Positions 46,680 through 56,486 of a stretch of DNA of 64,000 nt are shown piece by piece. Each line of letters opens with the position of its first letter. Position 1 is the stretch's first letter. Under the pieces are notes generated by a model that did no database searches, was not told the DNA's origin, and worked only from the letters and a program-made list of their open reading frames with translations. The position numbers were made by a program, and so were the translations under genes. This stretch comes from Actinostola sp. cb2023. Its lineage: Eukaryota; Cnidaria; Anthozoa; Actiniaria; Actinostolidae. Location of the stretch: contig JAUJYZ010001419.1 of assembly GCA_033675265.1 (NCBI GenBank), forward strand, positions 43,680 to 107,679, written 5' to 3'.

Positions 46680-47235
46680 AGAAATCTCTGGGCAAATTAC
46701 TTTCACGCACCCTACGAGTCCCGTTTTTATTCCATAATTACTCTAATATTTTCGCTCGGTAACGCAAGTATCAGAGTCAACTCGTGACATAAATTTGTCA
46801 ATAATATATCGGAAATTTGAACAGATCTCAGCTGAATTATGGGAAACTGTTCATTTGCTATATTTACTTTTAGTTCTATCGGAAGGACGAATATTTCGAA
46901 AATAATCCAAAAAATCAATGTTATTTTTGAACAGCTTTTGTGTTGCGTGACATGCCCGACAGCGGATGGAAACTTTTCTCTTCAAGAGAATTTGGAAAGA
47001 TGCATGTATGTATCTTAAAAAGATGATAAAATGGCTGATTGTTCCTTTTTCATATTATTTTCCACATTGTGAAACGTTATTAGACGTCTTGAGAAAAAAC
47101 TTAAAAATTTGCATATACAGTGTGCGTATAAACAAACCGCTAACGTCTACTTAGTGTGTTATTACTGTGAAGATGGAAGTGTGCTGCTCCTTTAGGGACC
47201 GGTCATTAATAAGTGCCGGGTGGGGGAGGGCTGCT
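46680..47235. other. Unassigned stretch after the 17-bp array
   Basis: AT-rich, with no convincing gene, RNA or element. Confidence 0.4.
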
Positions 47236-47239
47236 ATGT

Positions 47240-47490
47240 TTGGGGGGGAGGGTCACGATTTTTTAAGCGCCACTTTGGGGAGGGTCACGATTTTTTAAGC
47301 GCCACTTTGGGGAGGGTCACGATTTTTTAAGCGCCACTTTGGGGAGGGTCACGATTTTTTAAGCGCCACTTTGGGGAGGGTCACGATTTTTTAAGCGCCA
47401 CTTTGGGGAGGGTCACGATTTTTTAAGCGCCACTTTGGGGAGGGTCACGATTTTTTAAGCGCCACTTTGGGGAGGGTCACAATTTTTTAA
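47240..47490. repeat. 32-bp minisatellite, about 8 units
   Basis: The unit GGGGAGGGTCACGATTTTTT plus AAGCGCCACTTT is almost invariant. TTGGGGAGGGTCA also occurs once at 48241-48253, on the far side of the Helitron-like element, suggesting that element split an earlier array. Confidence 0.95.
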
Positions 47491-47492
47491 TT

Positions 47493-48228
47493 ACTCGTGC
47501 CCAGGCCTAAGGCCGGGCACGAGTCTAAGATTGGAGACCGTATTTTTTTTTGTTAGTCATAGTCGCGATTTGGAAGGAGACAAGAAGTCTGACCACAAGA
47601 GAGATTACAAATCACAAATCAATCAGGAGGCACCGGAGGTCAATTAAGGGGCAAGTTCAGCCGTCAAATTAAAACTCACGTAAAGTAGCTGGCCGCTATT
47701 ATGTTGTCGAGTACCGAGTCACCGAACAAGTAACCAAACGCTGAGTTGATAACTATAATCGTTATCTCAGATCTAAATAAGCAAAGAGAAATGTTTAAGC
47801 CAGTGAATACACCTATGATGACTAAGCACAATCGGCAATCGAGTGGGATTGGGAACGAGACCACTAAAAGCTGATCTATGAGGTTTTATCGACAGTCGAC
47901 CTCTTTCTTCACAAACCTTGTTCGGGGAAGGTTATGTCGTCTTGTGATCGTGAGAAAAAAACGATTTGAAGGAAGTATGTCTAATACGCTTATCTCACAT
48001 GCATACAAATGCACACGCCGTTAGCGGTAGACCTACTCTAAAAAATGTCAAGCGTTTTCGTTCCGCGGACTCAAAATCATATCTGAAAAATCTGAAAAAA
48101 TCATATCAAAATCTTAGGAAATATCAAATGCAAGTGAAAAAAACTGTGAACACAAATCTTTCAAGCTACAATGCATCCCAGTGTTCAATCGCACCAGGGC
48201 ACGAGTGAGCGCTTATTAAAGCGTCTAG
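47493..48228 (+). mobile_element. Helitron-like element with palindromic 5' part and CTAG 3' end
   Basis: The right end has hairpin CGCTT-ATTA-AAGCG, then T, CTAG and a following T. The left side opens with ACTCGTGCCC...GGGCACGAGT, and GGGCACGAGT recurs just before the 3' hairpin, giving short inverted subterminal repeats like those of Helentron-type elements. A coding-like stretch with AVSGRPTLKNV (48010-48045) matches the inverted copy at 41446-41643. The exact left end is uncertain. Confidence 0.5.
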
Positions 48229-48246
48229 TTTGAGTTTAATTTGGGG

Positions 48247-48640
48247 AGGGTCATATAGCTGTGCTAGCTGTAATGCTAGTTACATCGGCGAAACGTCTCG
48301 CCATTTTTTCCACGCGTGTTCATGAACACCAATCTGCTGCCAAACATTCCCACATTCTTAAGCACTTACAATCAAGTGCTAACTGCAAAAATGCCTGCTC
48401 TCGCGATTCTTTTAGTATCATTGATCGTGCTAATTCCAAATTCCAACTGAAGCTTAAAGAAGCCTTGCATATCCATTGGGAAAAGCCAATTCTTAACAGA
48501 CAAATACGTCACGTTAATTTATCCCTAATGGTTTAAATGTTTATTTATCTAACAATACCCATTATTCCACTATGTATTTAATATTCAATTCTTTCTGTAC
48601 TTCATCACTGAAGATGGCAAACGTCATTGCCGAAACATGT
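48247..48640 (+). pseudogene. Penelope-like retroelement: broken GIY-YIG endonuclease and tail
   Basis: The frame from 48251 reads SYSCASCNASYIGETSRH, the start of a GIY-YIG nuclease as found at the C-terminus of Penelope-like elements. One extra T in a T run (about 48303-48308) shifts the frame. The following frame (THVHEH-like, then SHILKHL, FSIID, KEALHIHWEKP) completes the domain to a stop at 48536. CTGAAGATGGCA-AACGTCA-TTGCCGAAAC at 48609-48638 is the tail hairpin. The reverse transcriptase part is missing, so this is a 5'-truncated dead copy. Confidence 0.8.
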
Positions 48641-48715
48641 CTAAAAAACTAAAAAGTCTCGTGTTGTTCTTCAAAATATGTATCAACTTACTGCTGTTCA
48701 GACCTTTTGGAAACA

Positions 48716-49150
48716 GTATATGTCAGAGAGAAGACTGTTCTATGAGATTGTTCCACGGTATCTGTAAATCTAGTCGTTTCTGTTCATTGCCAAACCTGTA
48801 CACGTTTACTATATAGAGAGTATACAGTATATGTCAGAGAGAAGACTGTTCTATGAGATTGCACCACGGTATCTGTAAATCTAGTCGTTTCTATTCATTG
48901 CCAAACCTGTACACGTTTACCATATATAGAGAGTATACAATATATGTCAGAGTGAAGACTGTTCTATGAGATTGCACCACGGTATCTGTAAATATAGTCA
49001 TTTCTATTCATTGCCAAACCTGTACCCGTTTACCATATATACAGAGTATACAGTATATGTCAGAGGGAAGACTGTTCTATGAGATTGCTCCATGGTATCT
49101 GTAAATCTAGTCGTTTCTATTTATTGCCAAACCTGTACTCGTTTACCACC
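48716..49150. repeat. Tandem units of about 112 bp derived from the TRIM-NHL gene B 3' end
   Basis: Four units with CTGTTCTATGAGATTG and CCAAACCTGTACACGTTTAC, the last running into the gene. Same unit as at 37360-37690; on the minus strand each repeats the codons for GKRVQVWQ and the stop. Confidence 0.8.
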
Positions 49151-49158
49151 GTATTCCA

Positions 49159-51384
49159 CTACAATGACTTTACCATCTCTGGTGTAACAGCTACATCAGT
49201 AGGTCTATTCATTTGACCAAGACGAGAACCACGGCTTCCAAAGGAACTTATAAAATCACCCTCGTGTGTGAACACTTGAACACGGTGGTTTTTACTATCA
49301 CAGACAAGAATCATGTCTGCACCATAAACAGCAAGTCCAGCTACAACATCAAACTCACCGTCTCTATTCCCCTTCTCTCCAAATTTGTACAAGAAAAAAC
49401 CGTTGTCATCAAAAACGCAGATACAGTTGTCTTCGTAATAAGATATAAAATATTTACCGTTATGATAAGCAAACCCAAACACCCACTTAGGATGAATAAC
49501 AGGCGGGTTGATTTCAATTCCTTTGACAAAATGTCCAGTTTCTTTGGTAAACAACTTTATATTGGTTTTGAATGCATCACGAGTAACTTCTAAACACGCA
49601 AAGTTATGATTCGTTGCGCACATTTCTGAAAGTAAAACTCCTTTTTGCTCATAGACAGTTCTTAGGTAAGTACCGTCCAGGTCAAATTCTTGTATCCTAC
49701 CATCACCATCTGGGTTATCGCTAACAAATATTCGGTTTTCATTAAAAACTACACGGTCAAATGGACCACTCAGTTGAACTTCTCCTGTTCCTTCAGCTCC
49801 AAATTCTCGCATGTACTTTCCATCAACAGTGAATATTACAATGCTGTGATTACCCTTCATGTCAGTGATAGCCAGTAACTCTCCGTTACCACTTGGTGTT
49901 ACTTTTATAGGGTAAAACAGCTTTGCTAGTTCTGCTTCTCTTCCAAAGGCTCTCACAGATTTAATCTTTGCTCTAACGTCGATTGTCTGTGCTTTATGCG
50001 GGGAGTTCTTGATCACTTTTCCTCCAATGCTCACCAGAATTGTGTACGGTGAAGGTTTCTCTGCTCTGTACGTCACGTTGTACTTTCCAGTTTCACTTTC
50101 AGTGACTTCATTTTCCACCTCATTGCCGTCAACATCTTTGATTTGTGCATCAATGGAGCCTTTATTCGTGCAGCAAACTTGTCCTTCTGCATTTCTTGTC
50201 ACGATGCGAAAATGATTAACAAAACCACATCTGACTTCATTCACACATTCTATCGAGGAACATGACGGGTCTGTCACGCTCTCCACAATCTTGCCAAGTT
50301 CTTGTACGTATTTCATGGGTAGTTGGTAATCTACACATAAGTTACGCTTAACGGGCTTGGTCGATAAGATCGATTTCCTTTCTAGCAAAGTTTTGCATAT
50401 CTCTTGAAGGGTTCGATAGCTTTCTAGAATTTGAAGCGTAACGTTTTTTTCTTCCATTGTGTGGCACTGATGTTGAAATTCAGCGAACTGTTGGATGCCA
50501 GTGTTCAGTTCACTTTGCTCTTCATCGTTTGTCGTTTGGTGTTCACGAAGCATTTCGTCCAACGTTCTCATCGTTGCGTTGTGATGATCTTGTAAGATCT
50601 TCATTTGAGCTTCAGTCACATCGTCAACTTTCTTCTTGGCAGCGTTAATTTCGTTTTCAAATCTAGACATGTTTTGCCTGGACAATTCTAATTCTTTCGT
50701 GTATTGTTCCTTCAACGGATTCAATCGATTCATTTCACGTCTAATAACTTTCTTAGCATCTTCAGCTGCTTCTTCTACGCTCACCTTGTCATGAGTACTG
50801 TGAGTTGTCGCGGCACACTTCTGACAAATGCATTTTACGCAGGTCTTACAGTAGTATTCCAGCTTGTTTTTCTCATGGAATTTCTCCTTACAAAACGCTT
50901 GATTGTTGATGTAACTGTTCAAATGTTCTTGGTTGAACTCAGTCAACATCGTGACTTGATGATCGCGAATTGCTTTCAAGGTTTTGTGGGCGTTGACGCA
51001 ATCCTCACAAACGATCCCTCCGCATTGAGAGCAAAATGCAACTAACATCACATGGTTTTCACAGGAAACACATTCTGCCAGTTCCCGTTGGTTCTGTTCT
51101 TCGGCTTTTCTTCCCACCACGTCAAACAACTGCAACAGTGAGTCAAGGTGGAACGAAGAAGGTAGCTTCGAGATATCACCTCCTTCTACGTTAACTGGAG
51201 CTCTACAAGTAGGACACGTCAGTCGCTTTCTTTGGTTTCTGCACGTTTCGTTCCACTTTGCGATGCAATCAAAGCAGAAACTGTGAAGACACTGAAGTGT
51301 TTTGGGCTCTGTAAATATGTCATTACAAATAGAACACGTTAATTCCTTCTCCAAGTCTCGAACGAACACATTAAGTTCCGCCAT
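49159..51384 (-). CDS. TRIM-NHL protein B, C-terminus frameshifted
   Basis: A 741-codon single-exon paralogue of 37654-39936 with the same order: RING (C17-C60, all eight ligands), two B-boxes, coiled coil, filamin domain and NHL propeller. About nine residues in ten are shared with gene A. Near the end it reads VTPEMVKSL and stops, where gene A has VTPDGKVLVVEYGG. A two-base GA insertion (CCAGAGATGG against CCAGATGG) explains this and drops the closing strand of the propeller. The codons for the missing part remain downstream in another frame. The start is placed at the MAELNVF ATG by homology. The frame stays open 38 codons upstream and could add a hydrophobic segment from an earlier ATG, but that stretch aligns with gene A's 5' UTR. 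Status: a recent pseudogene, a truncated allele or an assembly slip. Confidence 0.88.
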   Translation of the reverse strand: MAELNVFVRDLEKELTCSICNDIFTEPKTLQCLHSFCFDCIAKWNETCRNQRKRLTCPTCRAPVNVEGGDISKLPSSFHLDSLLQLFDVVGRKAEEQNQRELAECVSCENHVMLVAFCSQCGGIVCEDCVNAHKTLKAIRDHQVTMLTEFNQEHLNSYINNQAFCKEKFHEKNKLEYYCKTCVKCICQKCAATTHSTHDKVSVEEAAEDAKKVIRREMNRLNPLKEQYTKELELSRQNMSRFENEINAAKKKVDDVTEAQMKILQDHHNATMRTLDEMLREHQTTNDEEQSELNTGIQQFAEFQHQCHTMEEKNVTLQILESYRTLQEICKTLLERKSILSTKPVKRNLCVDYQLPMKYVQELGKIVESVTDPSCSSIECVNEVRCGFVNHFRIVTRNAEGQVCCTNKGSIDAQIKDVDGNEVENEVTESETGKYNVTYRAEKPSPYTILVSIGGKVIKNSPHKAQTIDVRAKIKSVRAFGREAELAKLFYPIKVTPSGNGELLAITDMKGNHSIVIFTVDGKYMREFGAEGTGEVQLSGPFDRVVFNENRIFVSDNPDGDGRIQEFDLDGTYLRTVYEQKGVLLSEMCATNHNFACLEVTRDAFKTNIKLFTKETGHFVKGIEINPPVIHPKWVFGFAYHNGKYFISYYEDNCICVFDDNGFFLYKFGEKGNRDGEFDVVAGLAVYGADMILVCDSKNHRVQVFTHEGDFISSFGSRGSRLGQMNRPTDVAVTPEMVKSL

Positions 51385-51537
51385 TCTGCATCTGTTTAGC
51401 TTTAGTAGAATTGCGCTTCCACGAACTTGCGAGAAGTATGTCAGCAGGATATTTATCAGTATCATAGCAACGAACAAAAACATCAGAAAGTCATACACCG
51501 TTGCGAACTTTGCAACTTTGTGAAAACCAACTGAGAG

Positions 51538-52762
51538 TAACGAAGTAATGTGTCGGGGTATAGGGTATTGTTTTCGAGCACTCAGGTCTGGGGTAGAGTG
51601 TCAACAATGTAACGAAGTAATGTGTCGAGGTATAGGGTATTGTTTTCGAGCACTCAGGTCTGGGGTAGAGTGTCAAGAATGTAACGAAGTAATGTGTCGA
51701 GGTATAGGATATTGTTTTCGAGCTACTCACGTCTGGGGTAGAGTGTCAACAATGAAACGAAGTAATGTGTCGAGGTATAGGGTATTGTTTTCGAGCACTC
51801 AGGTCTGGGGTAGAGTGTCAACAATGTAACGAAGTAATGTGTCGAGGTATAGGGTATTGTTTTCGAGCACTCAGGTCTGGGGTAGAGTGTCAACAATGTA
51901 ACGAAGTAATGTGTCGAGGTATAGGGTATTGTTTTCGAGCTACTCAGGTCTGGGGTAGAGTGTCAACAATGTAACGAAGTAATGTGTCGAGGTATAGGGT
52001 ATTGTTTTCGAGCTACTCAGGTCTGGGGTAGAGTGTCAACAATGTAACGAAGTAATGTGTCGAGGTATAGGGTATTGTTTTCGAGCACTCAGGTCTGGGG
52101 TAGAGTGTCAACAATGTAACGAAGTAATGTGTCGAGGTATAGGGTATTGTTTTCGAGCACTCAGGTCTGGGGTAGAGTGTCAACAATGTAACGAAGTAAT
52201 GTGTCGAGGTATAGGATATTGTTTTCGAGCTACTCACGTCTGGGGTAGAGTGTCAACAATGTAACGAAGTAATGTGTCGAGGTATAGGATATTGTTTTCG
52301 AGCTACTCAGGTCTGGGGTAGAGTGTCAACAATGTAACGAAGTAATGTGTCGAGGTATAGGGTATTGTTTTCGAGCACTCAGGTCTGGGGTAGAGTGTCA
52401 ACAATGTAACGAAGTAATGTGTCGAGGTATAGGGTATTGTTTTCGAGCTACTCAGGTCTGGGGTAGAGTGTCAACAATGTAACGAAGTAATGTGTCGAGG
52501 TATAGGGTATTGTTTTCGAGCTACTCAGGTCTGGGGTAGAGTGTCAACAATGTAACGAAGTAATGTGTCGAGGTATAGGGTATTGTTTTCGAGCACTCAG
52601 GTCTGGGGTAGAGTGTCAACAATGTAACGAAGTAATGTGTCGAGGTATAGGGTATTGTTGTCGAGCACTCAGGTCTGGGGTAGAGTGTCAACAATGTAAC
52701 GAAGTAATGTGTCGAGGTATAGGGTATTGTTTTCTGGCACTATGGGGTAGAGTGTCAACAAT
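51538..52762. repeat. 72-bp satellite next to the TRIM-NHL gene B promoter, about 17 units
   Basis: The unit contains GTAACGAAGTAATGTGTCGA, GGTATTGTTTTCGAGC and CAGGTCTGGGGTAGAGTG. The first bases follow the gene's 5' flank directly and resemble GAGCAACGAATGTAATTTG plus TTTTCGCAC at 54512-54545 in the gene-free flank copy, so the array may have been seeded there. Small open frames are artefacts. Confidence 0.95.
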
Positions 52763-52869
52763 GTCTTTCTGTGGAACAGTGGTTTTCAGAAACATGATAC
52801 ACATTTAGTATTATTCCATATCATTTGACACATTAACTAATAGTTTCTGTTTCACGGACTATTTAATTA

Positions 52870-53878
52870 GCACTAAATAATAAATAGCACTGTGTTGTAT
52901 AGGGGTATATGGTTGTACGTACAGATAATAATAAATAACACTGATGAAACAATAGACATAGCACTATTTAATACTATTCAGTGCTGTATAGGGGTATATG
53001 GTTGTACGTAAGACATAGCACTATTTAATACTATTTAGTGCTGTATAGGGGTATATGGTTGTACGTACAGAGAATAATAAATAGCACTGATATAACAATA
53101 GACATAGCACTATTTAATACTATTTAGTGTTGTATAGGGGTATATGTTTGTACGTACAGAGAATAATAAATAACACTGATATAACAATAGACATAGCACT
53201 ATTTAATACTATTTAGTGTTGTATAGGGGTATATGTTTGTACGTACAGAGAATAATAAATAACACTGATATAACAATAGACATAGCACTATTTAATACTA
53301 TTTAGTGTTGTATAGGGGTATATGGTTGTACGTACAGAGAATAATAAATAACACTGATGAAACAATAGACATAGCACTATTTAATACTATTTAGTGCTGT
53401 ATAGGGGTATATGGTTGTACGTACAGAGAATAATAAATAACACTGATGAAACAATAGACATAGCACTATTTAATACTATTTAGTGTTGTATAGGGGTATA
53501 TGGTTGTACGTACAGAGATTAATAAATAACACTGATGAAACAATAGACATAGAACTATTTAATACTATTTAGTGCTGTATAGGGGTATATGGTTGTACGT
53601 ACAGAGAATAATAAATAACACTGATGAAACAATAGACATAGAACTATTTAATACTATTCAGTGTTGTATAGGGGTATATGGTTGTACGTACAGAGAATAA
53701 TAAATAGCACTGATGAAACAATAGACATAGCTAGCACTATTTAATACTATTTAGTGCTGTATAGGGGTATATGGTTGTACGTACAGAGATTAATAAATAA
53801 CACTGATGAAACAATAGACATAGAACTATTTAATACTATTCAGTGTTGTATAGGGGTATATGGTTGTACGTACAGAGA
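52870..53878. repeat. 89-bp satellite, about 11 units
   Basis: The unit has GTATAGGGGTATATGGTTGT, ACGTACAGAGAATAATAAAT and GCACTATTTAATACTATTTA. AT-rich, no coding. Confidence 0.95.
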
Positions 53879-54394
53879 GCCAGTACAAATGTCGTTAAAA
53901 TAGTGAGAGGGATGACTTCAGAAGATTGCATGGTGTTGACAGAGTGAGCAAGCCAAGCTTGTAAGCGCGTTGCGCGTGGTTCAACAGTCTCCTTCCCAGT
54001 AGCTTGGCTCCTCATACAATGCTATTACGTCACAAATTGTCTGCTCACACGAGTCACCATTCCATCACACATTGTTGAACAAAACCAGTAAAATCGACCT
54101 TTTAAAATCATGGCGCAACATATGATCATAAACCTAGTTGCGGTTGCACTGAAAGTATAATCTACATTTAGTGTGGTACATTTGGTCACTTTAAATTCTC
54201 GTATAGGATTGTAATGTACCAAGGCACTTTCTATGATAATCGCTCCTCTACGATCAACTATTGAAACACTGTCATACAACAATACAAAGTAATCTGATCG
54301 ATTGGTCGCGCAGAAATCTATAAACCTTATTCTTGAACTAAGTAAGTGTCTTTGACTTTTGTTGTTTTTGCGGTTCCCACGCCGGGGTCTTCAC

Positions 54395-54530
54395 CCATAA
54401 AGTATATCAGTTGGAATATATATTACCATAGCAACAATGACATCAGGAGGCCATACAGCGTTGCGAACTTTGCAACTTTGTGAAAACAATTAATTAGTTG
54501 AATGGAATCCCTGAGAGCAACGAATGTAAT
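54395..54530 (-). repeat. Orphan third copy of the TRIM-NHL 5' flank
   Basis: ACCATAGCAACAATGACATC and GCGTTGCGAACTTTGCAACT match the upstream regions of both TRIM genes, but no TRIM coding sequence follows. It marks a further, partly deleted duplication. DNA from 53880 to 54390 has no recognised gene. Confidence 0.75.
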
Positions 54531-55078
54531 TTGATTTTCGCACAATCCTTTGTTACAGTCCAAATGAAACATGATTGTCGTATGAGCTAAAGTAGCTGTG
54601 TATGTCGTCTTCAGCGCGGCATAGTCCTATACTGGTATATCGTAAGTAGAAAGACACAGCAAGAAACTAGCAAGGCGTGGCTGTGCTCAATCATGGCCTT
54701 CCTATAGCGGCCAGATTCAACCGGTAGTCTGTGCGCTGATAATCGCGTTACAGCCTGTCGATATCTGACGTTTCTTATTTCTGTCGAGTATCGTTCAAGC
54801 CCAAAGTTAGTCTTCACTTGACAAAATGTACGAACTTGACCACAATTACGACCTTGTTGAATCTGGTCCTTCCAAAATTTAGCAAAAATATTATATAACT
54901 TGGTTTTCAAATATTTGCCTAAACTTGGTAATTGTTGAAGTGGGATGTTAAAGTCTACTGATGACCTCAATTCACACCAATTTAACAAATCATTCGTAAA
55001 TAACACAGCCTGATGGTTAGGATGGAAACAAGTCCTCGCGGCTTTTCCAACAAAAGTGTTATCGTAAGAACTATCTTT

Positions 55079-55226
55079 TATAGCCTCCTCCGCAGACAAC
55101 TCTAAATTACTAAAACTCTATCAGATGGGTTTCTTGCTGGGGGCCAAGTCCCTCTCGGCCTTTGGCCTCGCACAGGGATCCCAGAAAAACATTCCAGAAG
55201 AGGTTGCATGCGGAGGAGGCTATATC
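55079..55226. mobile_element. About 148-bp TIR insert in the LINE (ends ATAGCCTCCTCCGCA)
   Basis: TATAGCCTCCTCCGCA at the left and TGCGGAGGAGGCTATA at the right are exact inverses and interrupt the LINE frame. CTTTTAT lies on both sides, a possible target duplication. Confidence 0.6.
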
Positions 55227-55399
55227 TTTTATACCTACCCTTCACCACCAGGAGAGAAACTTGTACTATGAAGGGAATTCTACCTAATTCACCACAAACT
55301 GCCAAGTTGGTAGCTTTTAATTTCAATCGAAAATTCGTTTGAAAAATTTCAATTGTAATCTTTCTAAATCACTTACAACCTTAAATAATTTTTTCTTAA

Positions 55400-55957
55400 A
55401 GGGGGACTAGTACGTAAATCGTTCAAAGTTTGATTTAGCTGAAACTTCACTGAAATAATCTCAAAGACCCATACAATCACTGGTTAATTTTTTTCTCAAA
55501 AATTCCAATGGGAAGTAATACATTTTTATGAATCTTTAGAGGTGTCAGTGACGTCACTTACTCAACCCAAACTCAGCTCCATACATTTCTTTGTATTTTG
55601 TGATCAAAATATCTGAACGGTTTGTTCAGATCACAGCTCTGCACTGAAGAAAACTAGTCAAACAATCAATCCTAAGCACATATAGGGTAAGAAAACTCCT
55701 TCACACAAACGTTTAGCTTCATAGAAATAAAATAATTCAAGACATTAAACATGAAGAAATGTATGGAGCGAAGCCGTGATGATTGTTTGGGTTGAGTAAG
55801 TGACGTCACTGACACCTCTAAAGATTCATTAAAATGTAATACTTCCCATTGGAATTTTTGAGAAAAAAATTAACCAGTGATTGTATGTGTCTTTGAGATT
55901 ATTTCAGTGAAGTTTCAGCTAAATCAAATTTTGAACGATTTACGTACTAGTCCCCCT
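55400..55957. mobile_element. 558-bp foldback MITE with TTAA target duplication, inside the LINE
   Basis: Arms of about 170 bp begin AGGGGGACTAGTACGTAAAT and are bordered by TTAA on each side (55396-55399, 55958-55961), as for piggyBac-type elements. LINE coding sequence continues on both sides, so the MITE arrived after the LINE. No ORF of its own. Confidence 0.8.
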
Positions 55958-56486
55958 TTAAATATTTCAAAACAAGAAATGTTCCCTAGTAAGTACACGC
56001 ACCCCAGATTTCAAACACTGGGACAACTACGTACTGAGGAAAAACGTTTTAGTAATATTTTAACTGGCACATTGTCCACATTGGACATTCTCTTCAATAA
56101 CCCAGTGTATGCTCGTAATGCCTTATTGGATAGTGTTTTCAGGGCAATTTTAAAATTCCCGCAAAAATGTAAAATTATCCCAAGATATGTGTACTCGTCT
56201 ACACAACCCAGTTGATGAGAGTTCACAAAAAAACACTTACACGTGAAATACAGCCGTCTTTGGGTCTGCGTACCAAAAATCAAAATCTTAGATTTTTTCA
56301 AATTTACTTTTAACTGCCATTTCCGAGTATGTAATTCAAGTTTCTGAAGACAGCCTTTTAAACCTGACTCTGACTCCGATAAGAGTACTAAATCATCAGC
56401 GTATACAAGACAGTTTAATTTAGTATCACCAAGTTTCACCGGATTACATATGGAAGGGAACAAATTAGGTATGTCATTAATGAAAA

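Larger units (their letters stand above)
54611..56486 (-). pseudogene. Dead LINE (non-LTR retrotransposon) remnant, RT and C-terminal region
   Basis: Read from 56486 down: SPTLFNLFINDIP, then CLVYADDLVLL with the YADD catalytic box, then a thumb-like part with LKVNLKKSKILIFG and YTYLGI, to about 55965. After a nested MITE comes ATNLAVCGELGRIP (55260-55320), then after a second insert GQVRTF...NFGLERY...RYRQAVTRL and LPVESGRY (54680-54850), the conserved C-terminal region of such elements. Stops, frameshifts and the missing 5' half show that it is inactive. Upstream of 56486 the sequence becomes a satellite made of this element's own RT segment. Confidence 0.85.

Noticed and set aside
51385..51498. 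N-terminal extension of TRIM gene B with a hydrophobic segment
   Set aside because: It aligns with gene A's 5' UTR, where a stop and lack of ATG exclude translation; conserved start is MAELNVF.
54025..54282. 85-codon minus-strand frame
   Set aside because: No domain, no splice context and adjoining satellite; nothing supports it.
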